From assembly GCA_030268105.1 (NCBI GenBank), contig BSDZ01000078.1:6147501-6211500 (forward strand): DNA of 64,000 nt, in the 5' to 3' direction. Under the pieces are notes generated by a model, which saw only the letters and a list, made by a program, of their open reading frames with translations, had not been told where the DNA came from and searched no databases. The DNA is from Volvox africanus (taxonomy: Eukaryota; Chlorophyta; Chlorophyceae; Chlamydomonadales; Volvocaceae). Made by a program: the position numbers and the translations under genes. Each line of letters starts with the position of its first letter. Position 1 is the stretch's first letter. Below, piece by piece: positions 31,117-44,300 of the stretch.

Positions 31117-33596
31117 TTATCGGCGCAGGATGGAGGGCAGCACCAGCGCGACCCGCCGCACCGTGAGGGAGATGCGCTCGCTACCGCGCGGTAGTATTGT
31201 ACTCGGCAATATGCCGTACATGTCCAAATTGGCCACGGATTCGTCCAACCATTCCTCACTGACCTGCCGGGATAGCACACGGAACATATGCTCGGGTGTG
31301 TGTTAGCGAAGGGGGGGTACAAGGGGGTACAAGGCGTCCCCTGGCCTCAATGATATGGCCCAAATGGTGCACGGGATGGGGCCAGCAGGCAAGCCGCAGA
31401 TGGGCCGCCTCTGTGTTACGTCAACCCTCAACCACAGATCCAATGAAGAAACGATCACGACTTAAAAGGCTTGGGAGTTAAGCAGCAGCGTGTCCCTCCT
31501 CGGGTTGGACACATGTGCACACCTATGTGGTGGCCAGGGTGAGACAGCATAGACGGGTAAGGAGGACGACCCTCCAACCCTCTATCCGGCAGGGGTGCCT
31601 TCGCCTCCGGCTGGATTTCGGTCCTCTTGGACGTCGCCATCATTTCACATCCCTTTCATCCTTTCGTCGTTTACCATATTACCTCCACACACGCAGACAC
31701 ATTAGAGATGAAGATACCGTCTGGGTGGAAATCTGCACCCTTGCCAAAGCCCCACGCACGGCCCACAATCGCGTTGCTCCCGTTTCGCCCAATCTTATTG
31801 AATCAGCCCCGGGCATGAGTTCGACTTTTTGAACCCCACCTCTTCAATGCTATGAAGGCACTCAGTGAAGGCCTCATCGCGGAATACCACCAGGCTGCGG
31901 GGCTGTAGCAGCAGGGAGGCACTGTAGCGGCAATCCCCACCGCCGTGGCCGCTGACGTGCTCAGCAGGGCGCCCTGCAGACTCTGATTCCCATGCCGCTG
32001 AACCCGCCTCTGCCTTTGCCACTGCTGCTGCACTGGATTCGCATCTCCGCGAGACGGCCGGCTGTGTCTGCCCATATTCCTTTCCCACCTGCGACTGTGG
32101 CAGCTGCTTTGGTCGGGGCAATTGAGGCGCCGGTAGCGGTTGAAACTGAACTCCCGATTGTTGTTGACATTCCTGCAGATGTTGATGTAAGTGATCGGAT
32201 TTGAACTCGACCGCCTTGCGACTAGCCTCGTCCAGGGGGCCTCCTAAACAGCTGTCGCTGCCGCCTTCAGTCGCTACCGCTACCCCAAAGCGGCCGGCGA
32301 GAGGGTCATCGATATGAAGTCATGGAGGGTTGGGGTCAGGGGGAGACACATTGGGGTCAGGGGGAGACACATCGGGGTCAGGGGGGTGCCGCAAAGAACG
32401 CGATGTGGGTCACCAAGAACACCGGACGGACCAGCAGTTGTCACCCTCTAAGCTCCAACTCGCAACGTGTTTCAATGGATTTATCACCAGCCGCTGTCGC
32501 TCTGTTGCCTTCCCTCCAACAGCCGTCACAATACGGCGCTTGTCTTGCTTTTTGTACGACAAATGCCCAGAATCGCCCCAGATCAGATGATGGATTTTGG
32601 TTATGCTCCTTAGCGGCAGGTCCGTCTAGGGAACAAGGTCCCGCAGCAGCCCAAACCCGAAGTCACGGGTCACTTCGACGGCCGCCACGCACCTTCTGCC
32701 GGCCGAGGCTTCTTCCGAAACCGCAGTACGGCAGGTGCACCCAAGGAGAGGATAGCGACCACGGGGTGGTAGGCGGGGCCATCCTCGTGGGGCTTCGGGG
32801 CGGGCGGGTGGGAGAGAATCGCAGCAGCACAGAGGGAGGGAGTCGGAGCGCGCCTGGGGTTGGGAGGTTGATCAGACATGGCTGCGGGGTCAACAGAGAA
32901 CACGGCTGCGTGCTCTACAATAGCATATCATTTACATATATATATGGGTTTTAGGGTTTTAAACCCTAAAACCCTTTAAAACCCTAAAACCTCATATATG
33001 TCAGTATGGATGGCTTGGCACCTTTTTGATTTAGATCTGTATGCCGGCAGGGTGCGGCGGGATTACAGAAACCTCCTATCCCGGTGCACGCACCATGATG
33101 CCCTCTCCTGGCAGGTATGAATTGATGAGCACATGGTTTGGGGGCTTGCCGCCGTACAGGCCTCCCTCACCTCCCTCTCCCGCCAACCGGGTCAGGAGTG
33201 GTTCCAGCCAGCTGGGCAGCGGTGCTGGGATAAGGCCCTTGGCGTGCACCACACCTCCCAGGTTCTGAAGTCGCCGCCCTGACAGCTTCACAAGGCGCCG
33301 TGAGGGGTAGATGCCCGCAGCAAAAACAGTTCTCATGAGGAAAATGGGATTTTGGGATTGCGGTCTGAAGATGTTCGATCCGTGCCTTTATTTGTTGAGC
33401 TAGTTCCCTCTGATAACAGGTTGGCAAGACCGGCAACTGCTACGCTGCTGCTCTTTTACTGAAAACCTCCGATAAGGCGCTGACAGTCAATTATTTCCCG
33501 CGCAAATGACAATCGTACCTGTACCCACTTGGACTTGGACGCCCGTACCTCCCGCAACAACGCCGCTTCCTGCTCCGGAACCACATAATCTGGCAC
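31117..33596 (-). CDS. ALKBH6: ALKBH6-type 2-oxoglutarate/Fe(II) dioxygenase, N-terminus not located
   Basis: AlkB-family oxygenase; the ALKBH6 group is conserved in animals, plants and algae, and its substrate is not firmly established. Exons on the minus strand: 33519-33596 (VPDYVVPEQEAALLREV..KWVQ), 33094-33285 (LSGRRLQNLGGVVHAKG; NHVLINSYLPGEGIM), 32693-32792 (PHEDGPAYHPVVAILSLG), 31840-32279 (SASLLLQPRSLVVFRDEAF; CLHSIEE) and 31117-31263 (NLDMYGILPST; SERISLTVRRV, stop TAA). All junctions keep phase. Fe ligands are the His and Asp of PHEDG and the His of CLHSIEE; Arg residues of SLTVRRV fit the 2-oxoglutarate site. The fourth exon carries about 110 extra residues rich in Gln, Ser and Ala before the core resumes, longer than in typical ALKBH6. 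A short first exon with the start codon should lie upstream of 33597; I could not place it. Introns carry a tandem repeat and an inverted telomere-like motif. Confidence 0.92.
32329..32391. repeat. 19-20 bp tandem repeat in an ALKBH6 intron
   Basis: Three units of the type TTGGGGTCAGGGGGAGACACA, the last one diverged. They lie in the intron 32280-32692. Confidence 0.85.
32946..32991. repeat. Inverted interstitial telomere-like repeat
   Basis: GGGTTTTAGGGTTTT is followed directly by AAACCCTAAAACCC and then by a further AAAACCCTAAAACC. The unit TTTTAGGG is the Chlamydomonas-type telomere repeat. The two orientations meet head to head and can fold back; flanking ACATATATAT and ATATATGT extend the symmetry. 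It lies in the intron 32793-33093 of the ALKBH6-type gene. Confidence 0.9.
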
Positions 33597-36389
33597 CTAA
33601 CATTGGGGTGGGATAACATGGGTCGGGCTTCTGATTTACCTAAGCTGCAGTGGCAGGGAGGAAGAAGGGGACAATAAGAGTACGCTCGTGTCGTCCGATA
33701 AATATCAAGCAGTTTCCAACGGTCACCCTCACGAGTATGCGTTCTATCCCAACGGTGAGATTGAATAATGCTGAGCGACTTACATAAAAGAGACTGGGCA
33801 AATGCGGGGCAACTCGATACTTTCGGTACCATCCCGAGCCGGACGTAAGCCCTGAATCACCGCTGACCATTGCGAACTTGGTTGAAAAGTTGTTCGAAAA
33901 TATTACAGAAAGCTGCAAGCAGACGTCATACAATTGGGCAAGGCTAACGGCCACATTTACTCCCGGTGTAAATGGATTGATCAAACTAAGCTCCGCGTAG
34001 ATTGAAAGCACAGTTATTACAGTATAATTAGCCCAAGTATTTGTGTTAGACACGGGCTTAGGAGTACGCGCATGAGCAACGCGGATCACGTGCAGTTAGC
34101 AACCGCAGTTAACAATGCCGGGACGCGCTCGGACCCAAGAACCCAAGAACTCCGACGTACCTGTGAGACTTGACATTGGAGGCCGTGACATTGTGTGACC
34201 TGAGAAGCCAGAAATTCATTCAGGACAGCGTCTTGTGAGGGATTTTTAGGACCGGGTAATAGCAGTGTCCGTATGACACATCGCCAGTCCCACCTCGACT
34301 GCTTCTTCTGTATCCGCCAACACAATTATGTTGTATGCCTGGACCTGAAGTGCGGTAGTGGGTGGGATGCGACCAGTATTTGTAACTGCACGTTCTGCGT
34401 GGGCCAGCTACTTATCTTAATGCCTGGTCCTGTTCGCCGCATAATCAGCAGTGGGGGTCACCCCTTTTGCGGTGCGCTCCCATTCAGCGCCATGGTAATC
34501 AATCAAGCACGTCCGGTTTGGACGGATTGTAATCATTCGCCGTCTCTCATCCAATCAAAATGCAGCACTGCAGCTACCCGGGTGCGTCACCTCGCCATAC
34601 AGGCCCCTAGCTGACCTTGGGCTCCCGCCCTGCACTCTGCCCGGGAATCTCCACATGGCGTCCGGCGACATGCATGTAGCAGGGTCCATCAGGTCTTAGT
34701 TGACTCCCCCTCTCTGGTAACGTGGGAGCAATGTGACTCGGTCGCGGTATGGCTATGGAAGACTTTGAAAGCAGAGGGGCAGTGGAAGTGATGCGCAGTT
34801 TGCCTATCTGCCCATCGCGCAGGTAGCTTAACGAAGCAATTTGGTTCGTGAGTCGTCATGGTGTTCATGGCACACGACTTATTTCGGTCCCAAATGTGTC
34901 AGGCACGTGGAAGGGAAGTTCCAGTCTTCCAGAACGTACCTGCGTCCCACTGTGGCATCATGCACAACACGAATTCATCCGCAGACGAGGCGTGTGAAGC
35001 TGTGTAAATGCTGTGAGCAGATTACAGAGCTCATCTTACATAAAATTCCTTATAATGGGACGCGAGCCGGGCGCGTTCCTTTCTAAGGAATGTGGTTGCA
35101 AAAGACCAAAATAACGCAGGAGCATTTAATATTCGGATGATGCAATGGAGTATCGGGTTTAGGTGCACAGGGTCTTGGGTATGGGATCACGAGCATGGAA
35201 ATACCACAGACGTTAACCATGAAAACCACGTAGGGGCTTAACTAGCACTCACTCCCGGCGAGGCCAATGGAGGCCCCCAATCCGCAAGCACGCTACGACC
35301 CTGGGTGATGCCAGCTAGAGACGGCGATAAACCTGGCCTACCATGCGGTGAGGATACCACCCTTTCCGACATGCCCACGGCCAAGCCGCCATAGTTGTCG
35401 CCTATATGTCCCTGAGGCCGTATCTCACCCGCTCAGGCCGCTCGTGTCTGCATGGCTTCACCCCGGCACGCCGCATGCAGGGACGGACATGCCCCCGGGG
35501 TAACCAGGAAAAGCACGGAACCACCCATGGCGAGCAAGGAAGCAACGCCACTCAACTCCAATCGTGTACCTGCGAGGGCTGGTCAAACGAGCAAACGAGC
35601 CAAGAATCTCGCAGTTTGGGTCTCACCAAAAGTGCGGTTCAGGGATGCAGAAGCCTCTCACATGAGTGTCGCCGTACCTCGTGGAGAGCGAGAGGAGAGC
35701 ACTTGAGCTCCCACATTTGAGCTCCAACTCCAGAGCCAACAATACGGCGAATCTTTTGTGAGGGGCTTCTGAATCCCTGAACCGCATTTTTGGTGAGACC
35801 TAAATTGTCATATCACTCCAGAAACGCGATTAGGCTGAACATGAATTCCCTAAGCTGTACTACCTTAGAACAATGATTTTTATTAGTAAAATCGAATTGC
35901 GAAATGCCCCGGACCTATGCGTCCTTCTTGCTTGCCCGGCCAGTCGTTTCCGTCGGGGGAAGGAGGGAGGGCCGTGGAGGTCCCATACGATCTCATGCGT
36001 CAATCCGGATTACTAAGATTGGTATGATTTAACCATTCCTTTATAAGAAAATAAGCCCGTTTGTGAGGTTTGGGGTGGTTGATGATGTTTGACCGCTTTG
36101 ATTCTTTATGGACGCAGGCGAATGCCGGTGGGATATCGAAGCAACCGGAAAATGCTACTTGTACGCTGACATAACATCAAATATTCATCCTTCCTCACAC
36201 TATTTGGAAGCTGTCAAGTGTCAACCGTCGCACAAACGAGCGATCGGGTAGCAACTCGTTACACGCGAATGTCGTTGACAGTACGACAGCCCCCTGATAA
36301 GGGTAAAGCTCTAAAGCACCTCTTACAGCTCCCTAAATAAAGAATTATCAAATTTTGTGATCCTATCCGGCCCCATAAGGAAATTTAGA
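33597..36389. other. Intergenic region, nothing recognised
   Basis: This contains the unlocated 5' end of the ALKBH6-type gene (minus) and upstream DNA of the tentative gene starting at 36390 (plus). Scattered frames of 60-150 codons have no motif or linked splice structure. I saw no repeats of note. Confidence 0.4.
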
Positions 36390-37623
36390 ATGTCGTGCGT
36401 ACTTACAAGGCAGTATTTTCGCGTCCGTCTTGTCAACGCGGCCCGAATCGTGACTGGCTTTATCCTAGGAGTGCTTCTAACATGTGCTGTCTTCTCATAT
36501 CATCGTGAGTATTCGCGTCACGAAGGCAGCGCCCTAACTTTCAAGCTAATTTTTGGAAGATTATTGCTTGCTGGGGTGTGTATGTGGCACATACTATGTG
36601 GCACATAATAATGGTTGAAGCTTTATTTTCCGGTTCTGGACCCCAAAATATGAAAGTCAACGCAAACTTTGCTTAGGATGTACATTACCCGGCGACCAAG
36701 CCTGCATTGCTCCCCTGCCATTCAATTTTATGCTCATAGAAGGAATTTTAAATGGTCAAGGGAATCATGCGAAGCAGGTATTATTTCTTGCGACACTCTC
36801 GGAAGGAGCGTCAGGGCCTTCAAAGCCGTCGGAGACACTCTTGACAGGCAAGAGGGGCGATGAATTTCTTGGAAATGGAGCATCACGATCAACGCTTTCA
36901 CGCAACGAGGAACAAGATTCCGACATTGTAAGTCTTGGGCAGTAGCAGCAATGTTTGCCTCCGTGGTCGGGGAGGCAAGATCACTAATTTATAATTGTAT
37001 TTTCGGAAACTTATATTGGGCATGATTTGAAAACATGGGATCTCGCTGTCGCGATGTTAACTTCCATACTGGTATCAGAAAGCGGTCACCGTTAATGTTT
37101 GTACAATATCTTTGCTGCTTTCCAATGGTGGGTGTGCAGAACTGTTGAACAAGCTCTTGGGCAGTGCTGAGTGCTTCTCCTGAGGCCTGTCCAAAGCACG
37201 TGGGACGTATTGGACTTCAAGCACCCCCGTTTCCTCTCTATTCCTCGCACAGAGCTTAGCAGATGAGGAGGCCGACCTCCAGCGGGCGCTTCGTGTCATT
37301 AATGGCCACGATGCCGACAAAGGCGAACCGCAACCCGTCGCATGGGTCACGTAGAGCTGGAAAGTGGGACCCGTCCCTGACCCCGTCGGCGTGTCTCGGT
37401 GTATTGTGAGCACAACAAAGAGTCATTTTTAAGCATGCTCGCAATTTTCGTGCTCATAAGAACACCCAGGAATGATTTGTGCGTTAGGCTTCCGCGTTGT
37501 CCGTGTGTTAAATTTTTATGGCATCATCGCCTGTGTTTAATGTGGGTTAGACCGATACCTAACAGTCTAGACAACCGCAGAGCGTTTAATAAAGCTAGCT
37601 GATGAGTTGGGAGCTCTGCGGGA
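36390..37623 (+). CDS. Tentative type II membrane protein, 5' exons only
   Basis: No family was recognised. ATG at 36390 starts a short basic segment (MSCVLTRQYFRVRLVNAAR) followed by one hydrophobic helix (IVTGFILGVLLTCAVF), the layout of a type II signal anchor as in Golgi enzymes. Candidate exons: 36390-36504, 36740-36927 (Ser/Glu-rich stem-like), 37253-37322 (SLADEEADLQRALRVINGHD) and 37581-37623 (RLIKLADELGALR). Every junction keeps phase and three of the four donors are GT; exon 3 needs a GC donor at 37323. Together exons 3 and 4 read as one charged amphipathic helix. Fragments near 37680-37810 (FQVKTDVAEDL; SKDKKAGISLLK before a GTAAGT) may be further exons, but I could not join them. 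The gene may be longer, broken, or a chance chain. A glycosyltransferase or methyltransferase is possible but not shown. Confidence 0.4.
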
Positions 37624-40412
37624 GTAGACATAGAAGTGCTGGAGAGTCCTTTTGGAAGGCACAGGAGACTGTTGAGTTTCAAGTAAAGACGGACGTAGCT
37701 GAGGACCTCAGAATGTGACAAGCCCTCCACTGAGGGCAGCGGCTTGGAGGGAGAGGAGGTACGCATTATGTGTCCAAGGACAAAAAGGCGGGTATTTCGC
37801 TACTCAAGGTAAGTACGGGCATGGCTTTTCAGCAGGCAGCTCGGGCATACAACCGCGGGTGTGTCACCATTGTGTTAGGATATGTGCTGCGCAGACGCAT
37901 TTTGGACGACCTTGCCTTCTTGGCATCGTGTGTCCGCATTTGGACATCATATAATGTCAGTGCTTGCAATAAGCGATGCAAGAACATGACGTAACCTGTA
38001 CATGTGATTTGGTTGGATGGTGCACAGGAGTCGTTTGGTGCCCGGAGGAAAGTCCGTGGGTTGTGGAGCAGGAAGGCTCGTAGATGCTCTGATGCTAAAG
38101 CACAGAACGTATGGACGCGTTGAACACAGTCCTTGGACAATGAACCAGACAAACAAGGAACACCTATTCCTGTGTCGATGATTTTGTGCATTTTAGTACA
38201 GTCTGGAGGAGTTAGAAGTTTGGGGATCGATTTTGTCCACTTAAATCAAGGACATCGGATGAACCGAAGAGCTTGTTTAGGTATGCAGTATAAATATGAT
38301 AATTTAACGATCAGTGTTTTAACCTGACGTGTTATTACGTTACGTAAAGAAAGACGCCGCATTCGATTCTTGATTCTGGAATCGTGATATGTGAGCTGGT
38401 TTCCCTTGCCCTTTGCGGGGAGGAGCGGGAACGGTCGGGATTCCTTGGATGTTTGGAGGATTTCGTGTCGCCTGGCCGTGTGCCTTTATTTTTTCCGGGT
38501 TTTTATATTGTCCTTAACCTTGTATAACGTATTTTCCTTTGCACACGTCGTTTGTTTTCATTTGTTTACAAAAATCCGATTAAATTATTTTTCAGCTCAA
38601 CCCTAGGCTACGGGAACTGCCGGTGTGGGGCAGATGTGATACATCAGGAATCGAGAAATAATTAAAAGCAGTATAGAGCGGCGATCTTATATGAACATAT
38701 GTAAACCGATTCGATGGTGATGATGACAGTTCATAACAGTTTATGAAGTCTGTATGTAATGACGGCCGGCCACCATCAGAACGTCACGTCGTTAAAATGC
38801 GGAAACCACCCACCGCAATGTTAACCTAAGGGCAGGGCCCACTGACGTCGCCCTAACGACGTGGAAAGTTTCCTGGGATACAGTCTATAGGTCCGCAGTC
38901 AGCCTTTCTAGTTGGTAACAAGCGTGGTCGCGGGCTTGCATGATACTGATGCAGCAGCTGTAGCGGCAACTTAGCAAGCGCCGTATACACGTGAATGTCT
39001 GCTAACTTGGGGCTGAGTGGCACAATGCTGCCGGGGTGGGAATTACTCTTAACCAACCTCTTGACCAGAAACAAAACGGTAGCTATATGGCGAACTAATA
39101 TGGATGCTTACCCACTATATACCATTCTGGATATGTGTGACACGCTATTGCCAGGCACCGATGAATAACTTTTACCTTAGCAATTGCGATGCCGTGAGAA
39201 GAAACTACTGAGCAGCAACGAAAGAGGACTAGTGCATTGACTATTACCGCGGCTCGTCACGCGAAGGTCCTTGTGCCATTCTGCCACCCTACTAATGAGC
39301 ATACGATTCCCTTGACGTTTAGTAATGTGATCACGTCATGCGCCGCCCCTAAGGACGTTTGTACTTAGGGTATTGCAGGAATGCTGACAGACTGCACCCT
39401 ACTACACTCGTCAAGTACTGCCCCAACTAGCATGATACACAACTGCCCTAACTGACATACTGCCCCAACTGCCGATCAACGGCCCCTCTGACCCAGCCGG
39501 CGGTAGGCAAATCACCACCCCAGATCCCATGCCCCATATGTATACCAGCACACCAGCTTTGGACGTTCCAGAGTCCAGGGTAACCAGGAGGATGTTGCGT
39601 CCAGCATCATAATAATAGGGGTACACATCGCCTTGTCATGATCCTAGCCCTATGCGCACGCCAGCTGTAATTATATATCGCGTTGATTGATACATATAAT
39701 GCTGTCTCTCTTTCTGCCTGCTTGCAGGCCCCCCTTCCAACAATTCAAGCGCCCGCCATATCAGCCTTGCACGGGTGCTCAACACCCGGCGCCCTCCGGT
39801 CACCCGCATATATGGATCACACAGCCAGGGCTGTCCGAAGACTCAATGCTCGTTCCACTCCGGTAAGGGGTTCCTAGACTCCTCCAGCAACAACAGACAC
39901 ATAAGGATGAGCGCTATAACGTTAGCAGGGCACACATCACCATTCGATGTGAGCTCCCTCCCCTTCCATGGACCGGCAGCCTAACTCCACTAAGTGCCCG
40001 TGCCAACCTGCAATACTACTGAGGGCCCGTCGAATCAGTGGGGACCCGCAGGAAATAGCAGCGGCCGCACCAAATAAGCTGTAAGGGTCACCACATTGCA
40101 AATTGTCTGGATCACAAAACAAAGTCGCTCATTAGTAGCAACAAATGCGCACATCTACCTCCCGCATGCCTTATCGGCTGTCTGCCTGCCGTTCTAGCCC
40201 CATCGAACAACAGACCCTCACGCCGGCAACACTCAATTCTAGCAGCTATCTTGAGCTATGCGAGCCACGAGGCCATTTGCACAACTGGAAGCAGCAGCAG
40301 CAGCAGCAACCCGGCAGGTCAGCAGATTCGTTGGCGGAAAGAGAGTGTCAAAAGGCTGTCCCTCCGACCGCCACCCGGGACCTCCCCATTCCTCGAATCA
40401 TCTCATGCATAC
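37624..40412. other. Non-coding or unresolved region
   Basis: This may hold later exons of the tentative membrane-protein gene on the left and the 3' flank of the subtilase gene on the right. A (CAG)n run of about seven units occurs at 40289-40309, just beyond the subtilase stop. An irregular repeat of ACTGCCCYAACT units occurs at about 39417-39470. No conserved gene was recognised. Confidence 0.4.
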
Positions 40413-41389
40413 TTAGATGAGGCCGTAATCCGGCGGCCCGGTGGGCGGGGCAGACGGCGGTGGTCGTGGTGACCGTTGCAGCTGCGCCTGCTGTGCCGCG
40501 CGCTGCTGCTGTCGCTGGCGTTCTTGTTCAGCGGTTGCTAACGAGGCGGCAATTGCGGCGTCCAGAGCGGCTTGCTCGGTGGTGTGCTGCGCGGCCTGAG
40601 GCAGGACAGGACAGTCGAGCAATTGAGGTGCAAGGCACTTTCACTGTTTCAGCACCCGAAAATGGTGCCGGCAGCTCGCCTGAGCGCTGTTACGATAATC
40701 TGAGCAGAGTTTTAAAACCGCTCTTTACTTACCGCCGCTAGACTGGCCTCCTTGGCCCGCCTCACGTTCTCCTCCTCGATGGATGCAGCAATTGCGCGCC
40801 GCAGCCGCTGGTCCTCTTCAACGGCCAGAGACGCTGAACGCGCGCGCTGTGCTTCTTCTGCCGACGCTGCCAGCGCGGCCACCAGTGCCGGGTCTGCTGA
40901 CGCTACTGGCAGTCCCGCCACAACGACGCCGCCGGTCGCTGCGCGGGATTGAGCGGAGTAAACTGATCCCGAGACCGGCACAGGGGGCACCGGTGAGCTC
41001 AACGGCAGACCACTGACCCCCGTCGGTCCAGCATAGGTAGCGTTAACGATTGGCGGCGGTGCGTGGCTACCGTTGCTGTATCCGTTGCCATTACCATTGC
41101 TGTATGATATCACCGGAGGAGGCAGCGGAGGCGGCGGAGGCAGAGGCGAGGTTGCGGATGACATTGGCTGCATCTGGACGCCGTGGGACGCTGCCACTGC
41201 CGCCACCAACCCCGGTGGCAGTTGTGACGGCGGCGCCGCAGCGGCTGCCAGCTTCCTCAAGTGTCGCCGTCTCGCGACAAAAATTGTGACTGCGCTGATT
41301 ATGAGCACCAATGCCCCCACCAGTACCGCCACACCGATGAAGATCTTCTTGTTTCGGTTAGAGCTGCCGCCCTCTCCGGGGTGACTCAC
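40413..41389 (-). other. Transmembrane helix and UIM-like cytoplasmic tail of the subtilase
   Basis: Exon 40733-41389 (219 codons, phase 0 at both ends) begins VSHPGEGGSSNRNKK, then has one hydrophobic helix (IFIGVAVLVGALVLIISAV) followed by FVARRRHLRK, a stop-transfer signal. A Pro/Ser/Gly-rich linker of about 120 residues leads to helices ALVAALAASAEEAQ, EEDQRLRRAIAASIEEE and ENVRRAKEASLAA. The last exon, 40413-40595, adds TEQAALDAAIAASLATAEQE and a Gln/Arg-rich end. The pattern acidic-x-L-x(2)-AI-x(2)-S-[LI]-x-E is the ubiquitin-interacting motif. Confidence 0.8.
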
Positions 41390-44300
41390 CTGCAAGTTGC
41401 ATTCAGGGTTGTATTGGCGCAGGGTGTTATCGGGATTTAAAAATTGTCGATCGGAGCAGAGGCTGGGGGCTTCGGGAGGGGGCTGGGGGCTTCGGGAGGG
41501 GGCTGGGGGCTTCGGGAGGGGGCTGGGGGCTTTGGGAGGGGGCTGGGGGCTTTGGGAGGGGGCTGGGGGCTTTAGAAGGGAAGGGCATGATCCACATTGT
41601 GATGGTGTGGTGATGTGCAGCAAGAAGGGGATGGACGACGTGCGGTTGGCCGGCGGGTACTCGGTGTTGCAGTGAGGACGACTGATGTCCTTACCTGCGC
41701 GTTGTCGGGGCCGTCGATCGGCAAGCTCGTGTCTACAGAGAAGAAATAGGATGGGGTGGCGTTCCCTTGATTGCCCGCGGCGTCCGTGGCGCGGATGCTG
41801 AAGGTGTAGAAGCCCGAACTGGAAATGGAAAGGAGACGGGTGCATTGGGGAAGGGAGGAAAGAAAATATAGGTAAATTCAGAGGCGTTGGGTATTTGGCA
41901 GCGTTTCACGTGGCGCCGGACGGTGCGGCCTAGCTGCAGCCCTGGGGCAGATTCCATGCCAACGCGGTTCTCAGGAAGAGACATTTTCCTGCGCGTCCCT
42001 AGATGCTGCCGGAGTTACCTTGCCAGGGCTGCGATACGGCCCGCGGGCCCGCGGATCCTGTCAGCAATTCAAGAAGAACACACACGACCTCCATGCTGCA
42101 AAGTATGCAGCGCTGTTTACTGGCCCGCTCCCACTCTCGCATGAGTTACCCCCATGTGGGCAGCGGCACGTGCTAACCTCACCTGAAGCCATCGTAAGTG
42201 ATGTTGACGGCACTGCCCACGCTGTCACATACATGCCAGGTTCCGAACTCAATGCTTGTGCCGTTATACAGCCGAGGGTTGCTGGTGGTCCCCTGCAACT
42301 GCGCCATGGCCCTCCTGGAGCCTCCGTTGCCGCCCCCGCCGCTGGTGCTGCTGGCAGCGGCGATGCGGTTATTTGACCCTGATGGAGTTGCCGATGGCAG
42401 AGGCGCTGCCGCCGGTGGTGGTGAGGGCAGCGGTGGCGGTGGCGAGGTGGGCGGCGGCGCTGATGTGGTATCTATCTTACATTCTTGCTTCACGAGTCCG
42501 CTGTTAATGGTCTTGGGTAAGTCGCGCGAGGTCACAAAGAGAGTGAACTACAAGGCAGATTGGTGGCGGTGGGAAAGAAACCAGGCCGTGGAGTACAGGT
42601 AAAGGCCACAAAGCGTTTGGGGAGGGAGGGAGGGAAGCCAGGCGAAAGAGGAGTTCGGCGAAGTTCAATCCCCAAAAAAAGAAACCGCTTTGTTAAGGCC
42701 AGAGAGGGTGGACGGGCAGGGAAGTCGAATAGGCAAGACCCGGTACGGCTATGGAGGAACAAAATCAGTCACCATCACTACGACCACCACCACCTGGTAC
42801 AACGGGCGGTAGATCTGGCACCGGTTGTCAGCGGCTGCCTTCGCCCAAGTTCCCCTCTCTGCCGTCACGCAGCAACAATCACCACCACCATATCTGCCGC
42901 AACTACCGCAACGCAGCGGCACAAACGCAAAAATTTCATCTCATGCTGTGTCGTGGCCCCGCCTTTTTCCTCCCCTCCCCACCGCAACACACCTTAGACG
43001 GCAGCGTCCGGCTTCCGAAACTGATTTTGCTGACTGGCTTACTGAAATCTGCAAGCACTGTGATATCCTGTGCCGCCCTGAGGCCCGCCTTGTCGTTCGC
43101 CGCCACCGACCACCGGTACGACCCTTCCTGCAGCGTGTACCTGCGCGCGACAGATACGGGCAGGAGGAACAGTACATGCTGGGAGTTGAGAACCCGGGCA
43201 GCGAGAAGGGCAGGCAGCTCCCATCAGGTCAGCGGCATCAGGAGGCAGAGGCAGGCTGCTGCCCTATGGATTTTGGTGTGTATCGAGGTGCAGATAGTAA
43301 CGGCAAAGCAGCGCCAGCTTCTCTGTAAGCTGGGGAGAAGTGCCAGGCAGCGGATGACACGTGGGGCGGATGGTGTCGCAGATGCAGTGACGGTGTAGTT
43401 GTGCGAGATGAGGGGCAGCAGCTAGGATGGCTAAACCTCATTTCCAGCCTTGGGGGGTCCCACGTTCTGCGGCTAACGACCGAGCTGGGCCTTCCAAAAG
43501 CAACGGTGAGTGTGGGGCCCAAGAGCTGCGGAGCGGGCCATTGAATCTGTTTCTTCTCCTGCACCCGCCCCCGACCCATACTGACACCGATGTACAAGGT
43601 TGCATCCCTTGCATGCACACCTGATGGGTGACGGTGGGCAAGGCGACATCCAATCGGGATTCTGTCGCGCGGCTGGGTAGGTGTCGTCTCCGTCGACTAT
43701 CACACTCGCGTTGTCCAGCTTTATCCATTGGAAGCAGCACGTGGTATTGACCGAACCATTGTATATGTCTGTATGCGGTTGGTTGGCAGTTGCAAGGATT
43801 GGGGTTCACATTCAGAAGGGGGCCAAGGGGAACGTTGGGTATGAAAACCCGAAGTGAAGGAACCTAAGTGTCAAAAGCAAATGCGGGGCGGAATAAGATA
43901 GTTATCGGATGTGGGCACTTGAGCTCACAGATATGCAGGGGGGAGAGGGTTTCCCTGCATGTTGAGGATGGCGTGGAGGACAGGACGCGGACAGCGGATG
44001 CGGCGAATAGTTACCCTTAGGAGTGAAAGCATAGAGAATATAGCATAGGTCGAGGGGCGAGGGGGTAGCGCACCCACAGCCGCACCCCTCCCTCATGAGA
44101 CCTCCGTCAACTAAGCTCAATCCAACACTGAGCTGCTAAAAGAGATCCGGCGCCCGAAGAAGGGATTTGCAACAGCAGGACAGCCGTATAAAACCAACAA
44201 CGTACACAGATGCAGAGGTACTTCGCCCTTATTCCAGGTATAAGCAAGCTGACACCCTACTTGTCTCCTTCCCTTGGTTATAAGCCTTGCACTTCAAAAG

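Noticed and set aside
41461..41580. CRISPR-like array
   Set aside because: Head-to-tail units without spacers, in an algal intron; the other tandem repeats in the window likewise lack spacers.
41397..41675. Pro/Ala/Ser-rich (or Gly-rich) repeat protein from the 20-bp repeat
   Set aside because: Phase-correct splicing from 41695 to 41389 removes it; it is an intronic minisatellite.
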